A DNA stretch of 64,000 bases from Microvirga sp. VF16 (GCF_016864375.1 NZ_CP069354.1:5291501-5355500); one strand, 5' to 3'. Positions 32,407 through 42,009 are shown, numbered from the stretch's first letter. A program made the numbers and translations. The notes: generated from the sequence alone by a model not told the origin.

Positions 32407-35400
32407 ATGTCCTCGTCCTCCCGTCCCGTCCAAGCCGGCGACCATGTCTTTCTCGTCGACGGCTCCTCCTTCATCTTCCGGGCCTACTTCCAGTCCATGA
32501 ACCAGGACCAGAAGTACAATGCGCGCTCTTCGGACGGCATGCCGTCGGGGGCCGTGCGGCTCTTCGTGTCGAAGCTCCTGCAATTCATGCGCGACGGGGC
32601 GGCGGGGTTGAAGCCGACGCATCTCGCCATCGTGCTCGATAAGTCCGAAGGCTCGTTCCGCAAGGAGCTTTATGAGGATTACAAGGGCCACCGGCCGGAT
32701 GCGCCGGAGGACCTGAAGGTCCAGATGCCGATCATGCGCGAGGCGATCCGCGCCTTCGGGCTCGAGCCCGTGGAGCTGGAGCGCTACGAGGCGGACGATC
32801 TCATCGCCACCTATACCCAGCAGGCCAAGGTCCGCGGGGCGGACGTGCTCATCATCTCGTCCGACAAGGATCTGATGCAGCTCGTGGGGCCCAAGGTCTG
32901 CTTCTACGATTTCGAATCGGGCTCCAAGGGCAAGCCCGGCTACCGGCCCGAACGCAATCTCGACGAGGCCGCCGTCATCGAGAAGTGGGAGGGCATTCCG
33001 CCGGAGAAGATCGGCGACGTGCTGGCTCTCATGGGCGACACCTCGGACAACGTGCCGGGCGTGCCGGGCATCGGCCTGAAGACCGCAGCCCAGCTGATCA
33101 AGGAATACGGCGATCTCGAAACGCTGCTGGAGCGCGCGCCCGAGATCAAGCAGCCCAAGCGCCGCGAGACGCTCATCAACAATGCGGAAGCCGCGCGTCT
33201 TTCGAAGAAGCTCGTGACGCTCGATTGCGAGGCCCCGGTGCCGGTGCCGCTCGACGACCTGCGCCTGCCCGAGCCCGATGCCAAGACGCTGATCGGCTTT
33301 TTGAAGGCCATGGAGTTCAACACGCTGACCCGGCGGGTGGCGGAGCTCTACGATGCCGATCCGGCCGCGATCGCGCCGGATCAACGCCTCATGCCCGGCG
33401 GCGAGGCGATCCGCTGGACCGGCAACGGCACCGGCGTAACGGCACCCACCGACGATGCCGTGCCCTTCTTCGGGAAGGTCGATACGGTAGCGGGCGAGGT
33501 CGATCCCTTCGCCGGTCTCGACCTGCCGGAGACCAGCACCTTGCGCAAATCTGTCGAGGGTCTCGGCACGCCCTCGCAGCTTGCGGGAAAGCGCGTGACG
33601 GAAGCCTCATCCGCGCCCTTCGACGTCACGGCTTACGAGACCGTCACAAGCCTGGAGCGCCTGAAGGAATGGGTCGCTCTGGCGCGCGAGCAGGGCTTTG
33701 TCGCGGTCGATACGGAGACGAGCGATCTCGATGCGAACCGAGCCGATCTCGTCGGTTTCTCGCTCTCGGTTGAGGCCGGCAAGGCCTGTTACGTGCCGCT
33801 GCAGCACCGTGATGAATCGGATCTCTTCGGCGGCGGTCTCGTGAAGGGACAGATCCCGATCACCGACGCGCTCGACACCATCCGCCCGCTTCTCGAAGAT
33901 CCATCGGTTCTCAAGATCGGGCAGAATCTGAAATACGACTGGGTCGTGTTGAAGCGCCACAACATCGACGTACGCCCGTTCGACGACACGATGCTGATCT
34001 CCTACGTGCTCGATGCCGGCAAGGGCTCGCACGGCATGGACGAGCTCTCGCGCCGCCATCTCGGCCACTCGCCGATCAGCTTCTCGGAGGTCGCGGGCAC
34101 GGGCCGGAACAAGGTGACCTTCGATAAGGTCGAGATTTCGAAGGCCACCGCCTATGCGGCGGAGGATGCGGACGTGACCTTGCGCCTGTGGCAGGTGCTG
34201 AAGCCGCGGCTTGTCTCCGAGCACCGCGCCACGGTCTATGAGACGCTCGAGCGCCCCATGGTCGATACGCTGGCCCGCATGGAGATGCGCGGCATCATGG
34301 TCGACCGGCAGATCCTGAGCCGTCTCTCGGGCGATTTCGCGCAGACGCTGGCGCGGCTCGAGGACGAGATCCACGAGATGGCGGGCGAAAAATTCGCGCT
34401 CGGCTCGCCGAAGCAGATCGGCGACATTCTCTTCGGCAAGATGGGCCTGCCCGGCGCGAAGAAGACGCCGTCCGGCCAATGGGCCACGCCTGCAACCCTC
34501 CTCGACGAACTGGCGCAGGCCGGCCACGAGCTGCCCGCAAAAATTCTCGAATGGCGGCAGCTCTCCAAGCTGAAATCGACCTATACCGATACGCTGCAGG
34601 AGCACTTGCATCCCGAGACCAAGCGGGTGCACACGTCGTTCGCGCTGGCAGCGACGACGACGGGACGTCTCTCGTCGTCCGATCCGAACCTGCAGAACAT
34701 TCCGATCCGAACGGAAGCCGGCCGCAAGATCCGCCGCGCCTTCATCGCGCCGGAAGGCCACAAGATCATCTCGGCCGATTACAGCCAGATCGAGCTGCGC
34801 ATCCTGGCGCATATCGCCGACATTCCGCAATTGCAGGAGGCTTTCGCGGAAGGAATCGACATTCACGCCGCCACCGCCTCTGCCATGTTCGGCGTGCCGC
34901 TCGATCAGATGACGGGCGATCTACGCCGTCAGGCGAAAACCATCAATTTCGGCATCATCTACGGCATCTCCGCCTTCGGCCTCGCCACGCGCCTCGGCAT
35001 CGGCAATGCGGAAGCCTCGGCCTTCATCAAGCAGTATTTCGAGCGCTTCCCCGGCATCCGCACCTATATCGATGGAACCAAGAAGTTCTGCCGCGACAAG
35101 GGCTACGTAACGACGCTGTTCGGGCGCGTCTGCCATTATCCGCAGATCAAGTCGTCGAACCCGTCCGAACGTGCGGGCGTGGAGCGCCAGGCGATCAATG
35201 CGCCCATTCAAGGCACTGCCGCCGACATCATCCGCCGCGCCATGGTCCGCATGGAAGACGCGCTCAAAGCCGAGCGCCTCTCCGCCCGCATGCTGCTGCA
35301 GGTGCACGACGAACTGGTGTTCGAGACGCCCGACGACGAGGTCGAGGCGACACTGCCGGTGATCTCGCGCGTGATGACGGAAGCCCCGTTCCCTGCCGTG

Positions 35401-35463
35401 ACGCTCAAAGTGCCGCTCGCCGTGGAAGCGCGGGCCGCGCAGAACTGGGACGAGGCGCATTAG
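32407..35463 (+). CDS. polA: DNA polymerase I
   Basis: Fills repair gaps and removes RNA primers. All three domains are present in 1018 residues. The 5'-3' exonuclease spans about 12-290 (VFLVDGSSFIFRAYF, YEADDLIATYTQQA, GDTSDNVPGVPGIGLKTA). The 3'-5' proofreading domain spans about 420-600 with its acidic residues intact (VAVDTETSDLD, QNLKYDW, AYAAEDADVTLR). The polymerase domain follows: motif A SADYSQIELRILAHI, motif B RRQAKTINFGIIYG, motif C LLQVHDELVFE. I chose the ATG at 32407; a longer in-phase frame from 32212 lacks homology. The gene lies between two RTX genes with no functional link. Confidence 0.96.
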   Translation: MSSSSRPVQAGDHVFLVDGSSFIFRAYFQSMNQDQKYNARSSDGMPSGAVRLFVSKLLQFMRDGAAGLKPTHLAIVLDKSEGSFRKELYEDYKGHRPDAPEDLKVQMPIMREAIRAFGLEPVELERYEADDLIATYTQQAKVRGADVLIISSDKDLMQLVGPKVCFYDFESGSKGKPGYRPERNLDEAAVIEKWEGIPPEKIGDVLALMGDTSDNVPGVPGIGLKTAAQLIKEYGDLETLLERAPEIKQPKRRETLINNAEAARLSKKLVTLDCEAPVPVPLDDLRLPEPDAKTLIGFLKAMEFNTLTRRVAELYDADPAAIAPDQRLMPGGEAIRWTGNGTGVTAPTDDAVPFFGKVDTVAGEVDPFAGLDLPETSTLRKSVEGLGTPSQLAGKRVTEASSAPFDVTAYETVTSLERLKEWVALAREQGFVAVDTETSDLDANRADLVGFSLSVEAGKACYVPLQHRDESDLFGGGLVKGQIPITDALDTIRPLLEDPSVLKIGQNLKYDWVVLKRHNIDVRPFDDTMLISYVLDAGKGSHGMDELSRRHLGHSPISFSEVAGTGRNKVTFDKVEISKATAYAAEDADVTLRLWQVLKPRLVSEHRATVYETLERPMVDTLARMEMRGIMVDRQILSRLSGDFAQTLARLEDEIHEMAGEKFALGSPKQIGDILFGKMGLPGAKKTPSGQWATPATLLDELAQAGHELPAKILEWRQLSKLKSTYTDTLQEHLHPETKRVHTSFALAATTTGRLSSSDPNLQNIPIRTEAGRKIRRAFIAPEGHKIISADYSQIELRILAHIADIPQLQEAFAEGIDIHAATASAMFGVPLDQMTGDLRRQAKTINFGIIYGISAFGLATRLGIGNAEASAFIKQYFERFPGIRTYIDGTKKFCRDKGYVTTLFGRVCHYPQIKSSNPSERAGVERQAINAPIQGTAADIIRRAMVRMEDALKAERLSARMLLQVHDELVFETPDDEVEATLPVISRVMTEAPFPAVTLKVPLAVEARAAQNWDEAH

Positions 35464-35485
35464 GCGGGCGGATGACTGCACAACC

Positions 35486-35932
35486 ATGAAGGATTCCGCT
35501 CTCAGGATCCGGTCGGCGACAGTCGACGATCATCGTCCCGGTCAAACGCCCTGGACATCTGTCGAGCGAGTCAGGGCCGATGGGTTCGGGCCTGATCCGC
35601 TGTTCGAAGCGCTCATTGCGGAACGCGACGGAAAGGCTGTCGGCTTCGTTTCGTTCTTTCGCGGCTATGCCGGCTGGCGCGGCAAACCCATGGGTATCGT
35701 TCATGCCTTGTATGTCGTACCTGAAGCACGCCGTACGGGTGCGGCACGCGCATTGATGGCAGCCGTTGCAAGGGTCGCGCTGGAGCGGGACTGGATCCGC
35801 GTCGAACTCTTCGTCGAGGAAGAGCGACCGGCGATCCGCTTCTACGAATCCATCGGCATGCACGACCTGCATCATCGTCATATGCGACTGGAAGGCGCGG
35901 CCCTGGAGCGTCTGGCTCAGACCTCCCTTTGA
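35486..35932 (+). CDS. GNAT-family N-acetyltransferase
   Basis: A 148-residue single-domain acetyltransferase of unknown substrate. Core features: AERDGKAVGFVSFFRGYAGW (strands 2-3), GIVHALYVVPEARRTGAARALM containing the acetyl-CoA loop RRTGAA, helix AAVARVALERDW, strand RVELFVEEE, and RPAIRFYESIGM, the usual N-x-x-A-x-x-FYE-x-x-GF position. It starts 22 bases after polA and may be translated from the same message. The first 35 residues diverge from typical GNATs. Confidence 0.85.
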   Translation: MKDSALRIRSATVDDHRPGQTPWTSVERVRADGFGPDPLFEALIAERDGKAVGFVSFFRGYAGWRGKPMGIVHALYVVPEARRTGAARALMAAVARVALERDWIRVELFVEEERPAIRFYESIGMHDLHHRHMRLEGAALERLAQTSL

Positions 35933-35996
35933 CATTCAGGCCCCGCGCTCCACCCTCTTCAGGCGATGCATCGTTGGAAGAGAATGGAAACGCCTC

Positions 35997-36704
35997 ATGC
36001 CTTACGAACTCTACTACTGGCCGACGATCCAGGGACGCGGCGAGTTCGTACGGCTGGCATTGGAAGAGGCCGGAGCCGATTATGTCGACGTGGCGCGGCA
36101 GCCCAAGGGCACGGCCGCCATGGCGCGCCTGATGGGGAGTGCGGAGCGGCCGCCCTTTGCGCCGCCCTTTCTCAAGGATGGCGAGACCATCGTCGGCCAG
36201 ACGGCAGCGATCCTGCTTTACCTCGGTGCCCGACATGGGCTTGCCCCTAAGGATCCGGAAGGCGGGCTCTGGACGCATCAGATTCAGCTCACCATCGGCG
36301 ATTTCGTCACTGAAGCGCATGACACGCATCATCCGGTCGGGGCCGACCTCTATTACGAAGATCAGAAGGAAGAGGCGCTCCGGCGCTCGGAAGAATTCCG
36401 CGGCAGCCGTATTCCGAAATTCCTGAACTGGTTCGAGACCATCCTCACCCGCAATCCTGAAGGCGGCCATCTCGTCGGCCGCGCCCTCACCTATGCCGAT
36501 CTGTCCCTGTTCCAGGTCATCGAAGGGCTGACCTACGCCTTCCCCAAGGCGACGAGGCGGACCCTGAAGGGCGCTCCCCATGTGGCAGCCCTGCACGATG
36601 CCGTAGCGGAAAGGCCGCGCATCAAGGCTTATCTCGCAAGCCCCCGGCGCATCCCCTTCAACGAGGAAGGGATTTTCCGCCGCTACCCCGAGCTTGACGG
36701 GTAA
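35997..36704 (+). CDS. Glutathione S-transferase family protein
   Basis: A cytosolic GST-like protein of 235 residues. The N-terminal thioredoxin-fold domain begins PYELYYWPTIQGRGEFVRLA, with the Tyr and gamma-loop residues of sigma/alpha-like classes, and contains the glutathione gamma-glutamyl contact around GETIVGQTAAILLYLG. The helical C-terminal domain includes LVGRALTYADLSLFQVIEGL with the N-capping box. I start it at the ATG at 35997 because a longer frame runs through the preceding GNAT gene. Substrate is unknown; conjugation or reduction of electrophiles is the usual role. Confidence 0.88.
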   Translation: MPYELYYWPTIQGRGEFVRLALEEAGADYVDVARQPKGTAAMARLMGSAERPPFAPPFLKDGETIVGQTAAILLYLGARHGLAPKDPEGGLWTHQIQLTIGDFVTEAHDTHHPVGADLYYEDQKEEALRRSEEFRGSRIPKFLNWFETILTRNPEGGHLVGRALTYADLSLFQVIEGLTYAFPKATRRTLKGAPHVAALHDAVAERPRIKAYLASPRRIPFNEEGIFRRYPELDG

Positions 36705-36879
36705 GCGCCTCGAAACGCTCGTAAAAATTCACCTGGGCCGATCATCGGGCAGCCTTTGCCTTTCATAAGACTGTCATCTCCGACCCGTAGGACTTGCGCA
36801 TCCTAACAATACATCGTTTCATGGCTAAATGCTTTCACGCGGAAGCCTAGAACGCTGATCGATATGCGAGGACCCTGTC

Positions 36880-39800
36880 ATGGCTAATGTCTGGATCAAC
36901 GAGTTTCACTACGATAATAGTGCCGCAAATGACCCGAACGAATTTATCGAAATTGCAGGCTTTGTGGGCACCAATCTGAATGGTTGGAAGATTCAGCTCT
37001 ACAATGGCAGCAATGGTCAAGTTTACCATACGTTCGACCTGACTGGTACGATCCAAGGACCGTCTGAAAGCGCTTTTGGTTTCATCGGTATCGACCCACC
37101 CAGCACGAATTTCATTCAGAACGGCGGACCCGACGGAATCGCATTGATCGACGCGGCCGGAAACGTCGTCGAGTTTTTGAGTTATGAGGGAGCTTTTAAA
37201 GCCACTGACGGCGCTGCAGCTGGAATGGACAGCACAAATATCGGAGCTTTCGAAAATGGCGGCGGCTCGTCCACAGGGTCGCTCCAGCGCCAGGGAGTTG
37301 GCTATGACTCGGAGGATTTCGATTTATGGACCGCTTTTAGCGCTGTCGGTACGGCGACAAAAGGCGATGTGAATACCGGCCAAACATTTGAGCTTCCAGC
37401 AGGCCAAAGTCTTAGAATTTCAGCTGATACTGCCATCACCGAAGGCAGCGACGGTACGACAACGGTTACATTCACAGTTACGCGCTTCAACCCGGGTGAA
37501 GACGTTACATTCGACTGGAGCTTGGCAGGCCTTGGTCAAGATGGTTGGGCATCAACTGACGATTTCACAGGGCCTACCAGCGGAAGCTTTACCTTTACGG
37601 GAACCCGAACCACCTACGACATTACCGTTACGGTTAGTACTGACAAGCTATACGAATTGAATGAGCGATTCTCTGTTGCTCTGTCAAATGTCACCCCCGG
37701 CGTGACAGTCATACAGTCGTCCGCAACCACGACGATCATGAACGATGATCCGGTGCGGATTTACGATATTCAGGGCTCTGGCCTGACGGCTGCAAGAAAT
37801 AACCAAGTGGTCATGACTACTGGTATCATCACCGGCATCCAGATGATTGGCGAGAGCCGAGGTTTCTATATCCAGGATGCAACAGGTGACGGCAATACGG
37901 CGACTTCCGACGGCATCTTTGTGTTCATGGGATCCGATTGGATACCAAACTTCGAGGTGGGAGACGAAGTTTTCGTTAATGGCAAGGTCACTGAATTTAA
38001 TGGCCTGACACAAATCACTAAAGTCAGCGATACAATTCCTGTTACCGTCAGTCTCATCGACAGAGGCAACGCGCTTCCTGAGGCCGTTCTGATTGGGCCT
38101 AACGGCATAACGCCCCCGACCGATACAGTTGCAAATGCAATCGCGTTCTACGAAGCTCTGGAAGGCATGCGCGTAACGGTCGAGCCGACACGGGTCGTCG
38201 GCGCAACTAACAACTTCGGCGAGGTCTATACGGTTATCGAAGGAGCATACGACTCCGATAGCCTCAATGACCGTGGCGGGCTCTCGATATCAGAGGAAGG
38301 CGACTTCAATCCAGAGCGGATTCAGTTCGATAATATCCGCGATTCGCTCAACATGCCGATGGTCGATGTCGGTGCCCGGCTGGGTGCACAGACCGGTATC
38401 ATGTCCTACGGCTTCAGCAACTATGAGGTCTTGATCAGCACTACGCCTGTCGTAACACAAACCTCGAACCTTCAACCGGAGGTCACCAGCGTCACAAGGC
38501 CTAACGAGTTTTTCCTTACCTTTGGTAACTACAACGTAGAGAATCTCGACATCAACGATGATGACGGCGACGCCGATATCGATGGAGGCCAGTTCGCTGC
38601 CGTCGCCAACCAAATCGTCAACAACCTGGGTGCGCCGGCTGTGCTGGCCCTTCAGGAGGTCCAGGACGACTCCGGCTCCGTCGACAATGGCGTGACATCT
38701 TCCCACAAAACTCTGCAGAAGCTGGTGGACTACATCAAGGCCGCAGGAGGCCCAGAGTACAAGTTCGCCTATCTGGAGCCCGTGAACAATAAAGATGGCG
38801 GACAAACCGGTGGTAATATCCGTCAAGCCTTCCTTTATAACGATGATGTGGTGGATTTCGTCGCCGGATCATTAAAACGCATCGTCGACGATCAGCCTAC
38901 AGTCGATGGCGACGCATTCGAGGCCAGCCGCAAGCCACTGGTCGCACAATTCGATTTTCAGGGCGAGCGCTACACCTTCATCAATAACCATTTGAACTCC
39001 AAGAGCGGTGACGGCGGAATCTTTGGCACGACTCAACCCCCTGTTCTTAGAAGCCAAGCCCAGCGTATCGAGCAGGCGAAGATCATCAATGCCTATGTAG
39101 ATGAGCTTCTGGAAAATCCTCTTACACAAAATGTCGTCGTTCTCGGCGACCTCAACGACTTTTCCTGGAGCAACCCGCTCAAGACTCTCGACGGCACCAT
39201 CAACAGCGGTCAGCAGGTGCTCTGGAACATGGCCGAGGACTTCATCGCTGATCCGCGCAACCGCACCGATTACATCTACGAAGGCAATTCCCAGTCTCTC
39301 GACCACATTTATGTCTCGGCCGCCCTGCGAGCCCGCATGGAGGCCTTCGACATCGTGCGCATCAACTCCGAGTTCGACGCCAACCAGCAGGTGAGCGACC
39401 ACGATGCGCTCGTGGCGCGCTCGACCTTCAAGGTCACGCGCGCGACGATCAACAATCCCAATATCGGTGGCGATGGCGGCAGCAATGCGCTGATCGGCAC
39501 CGGAAGCGCCAACGTGCTGCTTGGCGGTGCCGGGCGCGATTACCTGGAAGGCAATGCTGGTGACGACATCCTGCTCGGTGGCGAAGGCGCGGACGGCCTC
39601 TATGGCGGCGAGGGCATCGACTATGTCTCCTATGTCGGCGCGACTTCGGGCGTGACGGCCAGCCTCGACGCCCCTCTCGTCAATACCGGCGAGGCTGCAG
39701 GCGACACCTATAATTCCATCGAGAACATGCGGGGCTCGGCCTTTAACGACACGCTCGTCGGCAATATGGCCAGCAACCTTATCGATGGCGATGCCGGTGC

Positions 39801-40653
39801 CGACGTCCTTCAGGGCAACGGCGGCAACGATACCTATATCGTCGACAACGCTCTCGATAGAATTATCGAGGCTATGGGTGGCGGCACCGATACCGTTCGG
39901 ACCAGCATCAGCTTCACGCTTGCCGCGGGTACGGAAGTGGAAGTGCTCACGGCCACCGGCAGCGGATCGATCGATCTGACGGGCAATGCCTTCGTCAACA
40001 CGATCACCGGAACGGCAGCGGGCAACGTCATCGATGGTGGCGCCGGCGCCGACCGCATGGCCGGGCGGGAAGGAGACGACACTTACATCGTCGACAATGC
40101 GGACGATGTGGTGACCGAGGTCGCGGGAGGCGGTTCGGATACAATTCAGACCTCCGTCAGCTTCGCGCTCGGCTCGACCACCGATGTCGAGCGGCTGAAC
40201 GCCACCGGTGCCGCAAATGTCTCTCTCACGGGCAATGCCTTGATCAACACGATCACCGGCAATGCCGGCGCCAACAAGATCTATGGCGGCCTCGGCAACG
40301 ATATCCTGCGCGGAGGATCCGGCAAGGACACCTTCGTGTTCGACACCAAGGCGAACAACAGCACGAACGTGGACCGGATCTTCGACTTCAGCGTGCGGGA
40401 TGACAGCATCTACCTGGACAACAAGGTCTTCACCAAGCTCGGCTCCGGCTCGGCCTCGAAGCCGAAGAAGTTCACCTCCGACATGTTCATCAAGGGCGCC
40501 AAGGCGCAGGACCGGGAGGACCGGATCGTCTACGACAACAAGACGGGCGCGCTCTATTACGATCAGGACGGTACCGGCGCCAAGGCCCAGGTGAAGATCG
40601 GTACGCTCAACAAGAGCCTCAGCCTCACCCACAGCGACTTCTTCGTGATCTGA
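36880..40653 (+). CDS. Multidomain RTX extracellular nuclease (LTD, Calx-beta, OB, EEP)
   Basis: A secreted nuclease of 1257 residues. Order: lamin-tail-like domain (about 1-160; VWINEFHYDNSA, NEFIEIAG), Calx-beta (about 170-290), OB-fold segment (about 290-450; RGFYIQDATGDGN), endonuclease/exonuclease/phosphatase domain (about 540-845), RTX repeats (about 870-1145), then the C-terminal domain shared with the other RTX protein. The EEP active site looks complete: GNYNVENL, LALQEVQD, NNHLNSK, VVLGDLNDF, LDHIYVS, VSDHDALV. It resembles ExeM/NucH-type nucleases that degrade extracellular DNA. No signal peptide, consistent with type I export. Up to about 38.5 kb the DNA is visibly less GC-biased than the 3' half, suggesting a mosaic origin. 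Confidence 0.92.
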   Translation: MANVWINEFHYDNSAANDPNEFIEIAGFVGTNLNGWKIQLYNGSNGQVYHTFDLTGTIQGPSESAFGFIGIDPPSTNFIQNGGPDGIALIDAAGNVVEFLSYEGAFKATDGAAAGMDSTNIGAFENGGGSSTGSLQRQGVGYDSEDFDLWTAFSAVGTATKGDVNTGQTFELPAGQSLRISADTAITEGSDGTTTVTFTVTRFNPGEDVTFDWSLAGLGQDGWASTDDFTGPTSGSFTFTGTRTTYDITVTVSTDKLYELNERFSVALSNVTPGVTVIQSSATTTIMNDDPVRIYDIQGSGLTAARNNQVVMTTGIITGIQMIGESRGFYIQDATGDGNTATSDGIFVFMGSDWIPNFEVGDEVFVNGKVTEFNGLTQITKVSDTIPVTVSLIDRGNALPEAVLIGPNGITPPTDTVANAIAFYEALEGMRVTVEPTRVVGATNNFGEVYTVIEGAYDSDSLNDRGGLSISEEGDFNPERIQFDNIRDSLNMPMVDVGARLGAQTGIMSYGFSNYEVLISTTPVVTQTSNLQPEVTSVTRPNEFFLTFGNYNVENLDINDDDGDADIDGGQFAAVANQIVNNLGAPAVLALQEVQDDSGSVDNGVTSSHKTLQKLVDYIKAAGGPEYKFAYLEPVNNKDGGQTGGNIRQAFLYNDDVVDFVAGSLKRIVDDQPTVDGDAFEASRKPLVAQFDFQGERYTFINNHLNSKSGDGGIFGTTQPPVLRSQAQRIEQAKIINAYVDELLENPLTQNVVVLGDLNDFSWSNPLKTLDGTINSGQQVLWNMAEDFIADPRNRTDYIYEGNSQSLDHIYVSAALRARMEAFDIVRINSEFDANQQVSDHDALVARSTFKVTRATINNPNIGGDGGSNALIGTGSANVLLGGAGRDYLEGNAGDDILLGGEGADGLYGGEGIDYVSYVGATSGVTASLDAPLVNTGEAAGDTYNSIENMRGSAFNDTLVGNMASNLIDGDAGADVLQGNGGNDTYIVDNALDRIIEAMGGGTDTVRTSISFTLAAGTEVEVLTATGSGSIDLTGNAFVNTITGTAAGNVIDGGAGADRMAGREGDDTYIVDNADDVVTEVAGGGSDTIQTSVSFALGSTTDVERLNATGAANVSLTGNALINTITGNAGANKIYGGLGNDILRGGSGKDTFVFDTKANNSTNVDRIFDFSVRDDSIYLDNKVFTKLGSGSASKPKKFTSDMFIKGAKAQDREDRIVYDNKTGALYYDQDGTGAKAQVKIGTLNKSLSLTHSDFFVI

Positions 40654-40679
40654 TCGACATACCGATCATGACTTCAGCG

Positions 40680-40707
40680 AAAGGCCCCTGCTCATACAGG
40701 GGCCTTT
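40680..40707 (+). terminator. Terminator of the RTX nuclease gene
   Basis: AAAGGCCCCTG (40680-40690) and CAGGGGCCTTT (40697-40707) form an 11-bp stem with a six-base loop 26 bases after the stop codon. The T-run is only the TTT closing the stem. Confidence 0.8.
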
Positions 40708-40717
40708 CGTCTGCTCG

Positions 40718-40832
40718 AACATTGGACCCAAAAGTGGATCTGTACTTTTGGGATCCATCCGATGCTCCCTTCTTTGATGAGCACATCGTTGGGCGCGGAA
40801 CCGGAGGTCCGCACGATATGCTGGTGCCGATC
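40718..40832. repeat. Composite two-module intergenic palindrome
   Basis: Module A has ACCCAAAAGTGGATC and GTACTTTTGGGATCC arms closed by CCGATGCTC. A linker CCTTCTTTGATGAGC leads to module B (CACATCGTTGGGCGCGG...GGTCCGCACGATATG). It is more diverged than the copies at 4.6 and 46.9 kb. Confidence 0.75.
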
Positions 40833-40916
40833 CCTTCCGAGATATGGATCGGACTGATACACGCCTCATTTATTCCATTCTGCTTATAGATCTTATGGAA
40901 GGATCAGGAGCAGGCC

Positions 40917-41201
40917 ATGAGTGAGGAAACTGAAAGCGTTGCGAACCGTCTCTGGCGCGACCGGGCACAATTGCGCGAACAGGAGCGGAACGAAATTCAG
41001 GCTCGTCTCCGGATCGCCGAAGAGAAGATTGCCATTCTCATGGCCGAGAATGACCGGCTCGCCAGCGAGAATGCCCGGTTACGAGCCCTTAATAATCCGG
41101 ATGCCGGGTCAGCCCAAACCGAGACCGAACTTCAGATGGAAGCGCTCAAGGGCGCGCTGATGTCCCTGATCGCGCGGCCGGCCGATAGCCTGAATTCGTG
41201 A
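40917..41201 (+). CDS. Small coiled-coil hypothetical protein
   Basis: A 94-residue charged helical protein without a recognised family. Residues about 10-62 show regular heptads (LRIAEEKIAILMAENDRLAS followed by ENARLRAL) suggesting a dimeric coiled coil. There is no signal peptide. The start is well supported by AGGAGCAGGCC just before the ATG. It stands alone between a repeat and a convergent amidotransferase gene. It may be a small structural or DNA-associated protein; function is unknown. Confidence 0.7.
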   Translation: MSEETESVANRLWRDRAQLREQERNEIQARLRIAEEKIAILMAENDRLASENARLRALNNPDAGSAQTETELQMEALKGALMSLIARPADSLNS

Positions 41202-41220
41202 ACACTGGCCGGCGTCCCTT

Positions 41221-42009
41221 TCAGGCCGCCAGACATCCCATGGCCTCGTTCAGGCATTCCACCGTGACGTGGCCTGCCTTGGCGACGAGGCTGCAACCTT
41301 TCGGCACCTCGCGCCAGCCCCTGGTCTTGTCGTCGATGGGCTCGGAGACCACAAGCAGGTTACCGTCATCCTCGCGGAAATACAGGGTCGGCGGTTTCGC
41401 ATCGCAGGCCCAGCGATAGGCCCACAGGTTCTCGCCATCGGTGAAGGCGGCGGTAAAGCGCAGGGCTTCCTCGATGCCCGCCTGATCCATCAGGCCGCGC
41501 ACCTGCTTGAGGGTCCGCGCCATGGCGGTGACAGGTTCCTCGGGCAATCCATTGGCGAGAGCGAGAAGGAAGATCGCCTCCGAATCTGTGGTGCCAAGGC
41601 GGCGGTCGTAGAGATCGTCGGGGATCAGGGCTTCCAGCCGGCGCTTGATGCGCCCGTAGCCGCCGATCTGGCCGTTATGCATGAAGAGATAACGGCCATG
41701 GGCGAAGGGATGGCAATTGGCCCGCGTGGTCGAGGTGCCGGTGGAAGCGCGCACATGGGCGAAGAAGAGCCGCGATCGCACCTGCTCGCACAGGCTTCTC
41801 AAATTCTCGTCCGACCAGGCGGGGCGGACCTCGCGATAGGTCCCCGGCTCGCTGCGCTCCCCGTACCAGCCGATGCCGAATCCGTCGCCGTTCGTCTCGG
41901 TCTTGGCCTCCACCGCGTGAAGCGATTGATGGACCAGAGAATGGGCCGGGGCGCAGACGAGTTCGTCGAGGAAGATCGGCTCCCCCTGATAGGCGAGAAA
42001 GCGGCACAT
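41221..42009 (-). CDS. Class II glutamine amidotransferase (YafJ/EgtC-like)
   Basis: An Ntn-hydrolase-fold amidotransferase. The mature N-terminal nucleophile is Cys2 (MCRFLAYQGEPIFLDEL). Other family blocks are NGDGFGIGWYG, FFAHVRASTGTSTTRANCHPF, FMHNGQIGGYGRIKRRL, RLGTTDSEAIFLLAL and NLLVVSEPIDDKTRGWREVP. At 262 residues it is a single-domain protein, like YafJ, hydrolysing glutamine or a gamma-glutamyl compound. EgtC of ergothioneine synthesis is related, but no egtB or egtD is nearby, so that role is not supported. It is transcribed alone. Confidence 0.9.
   Translation of the reverse strand: MCRFLAYQGEPIFLDELVCAPAHSLVHQSLHAVEAKTETNGDGFGIGWYGERSEPGTYREVRPAWSDENLRSLCEQVRSRLFFAHVRASTGTSTTRANCHPFAHGRYLFMHNGQIGGYGRIKRRLEALIPDDLYDRRLGTTDSEAIFLLALANGLPEEPVTAMARTLKQVRGLMDQAGIEEALRFTAAFTDGENLWAYRWACDAKPPTLYFREDDGNLLVVSEPIDDKTRGWREVPKGCSLVAKAGHVTVECLNEAMGCLAA

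Noticed and set aside
38872..40632. A 586-codon open frame on the minus strand antisense to the RTX nuclease
   Set aside because: It mirrors the repetitive, GC-rich RTX coding strand; its translation is Asp/Val/Gly-rich with no domain, and the plus-strand gene has clear motifs.
41221..42009. EgtC of ergothioneine biosynthesis
   Set aside because: The fold matches, but egtA, egtB and egtD are not nearby, so the specific assignment is unsupported.
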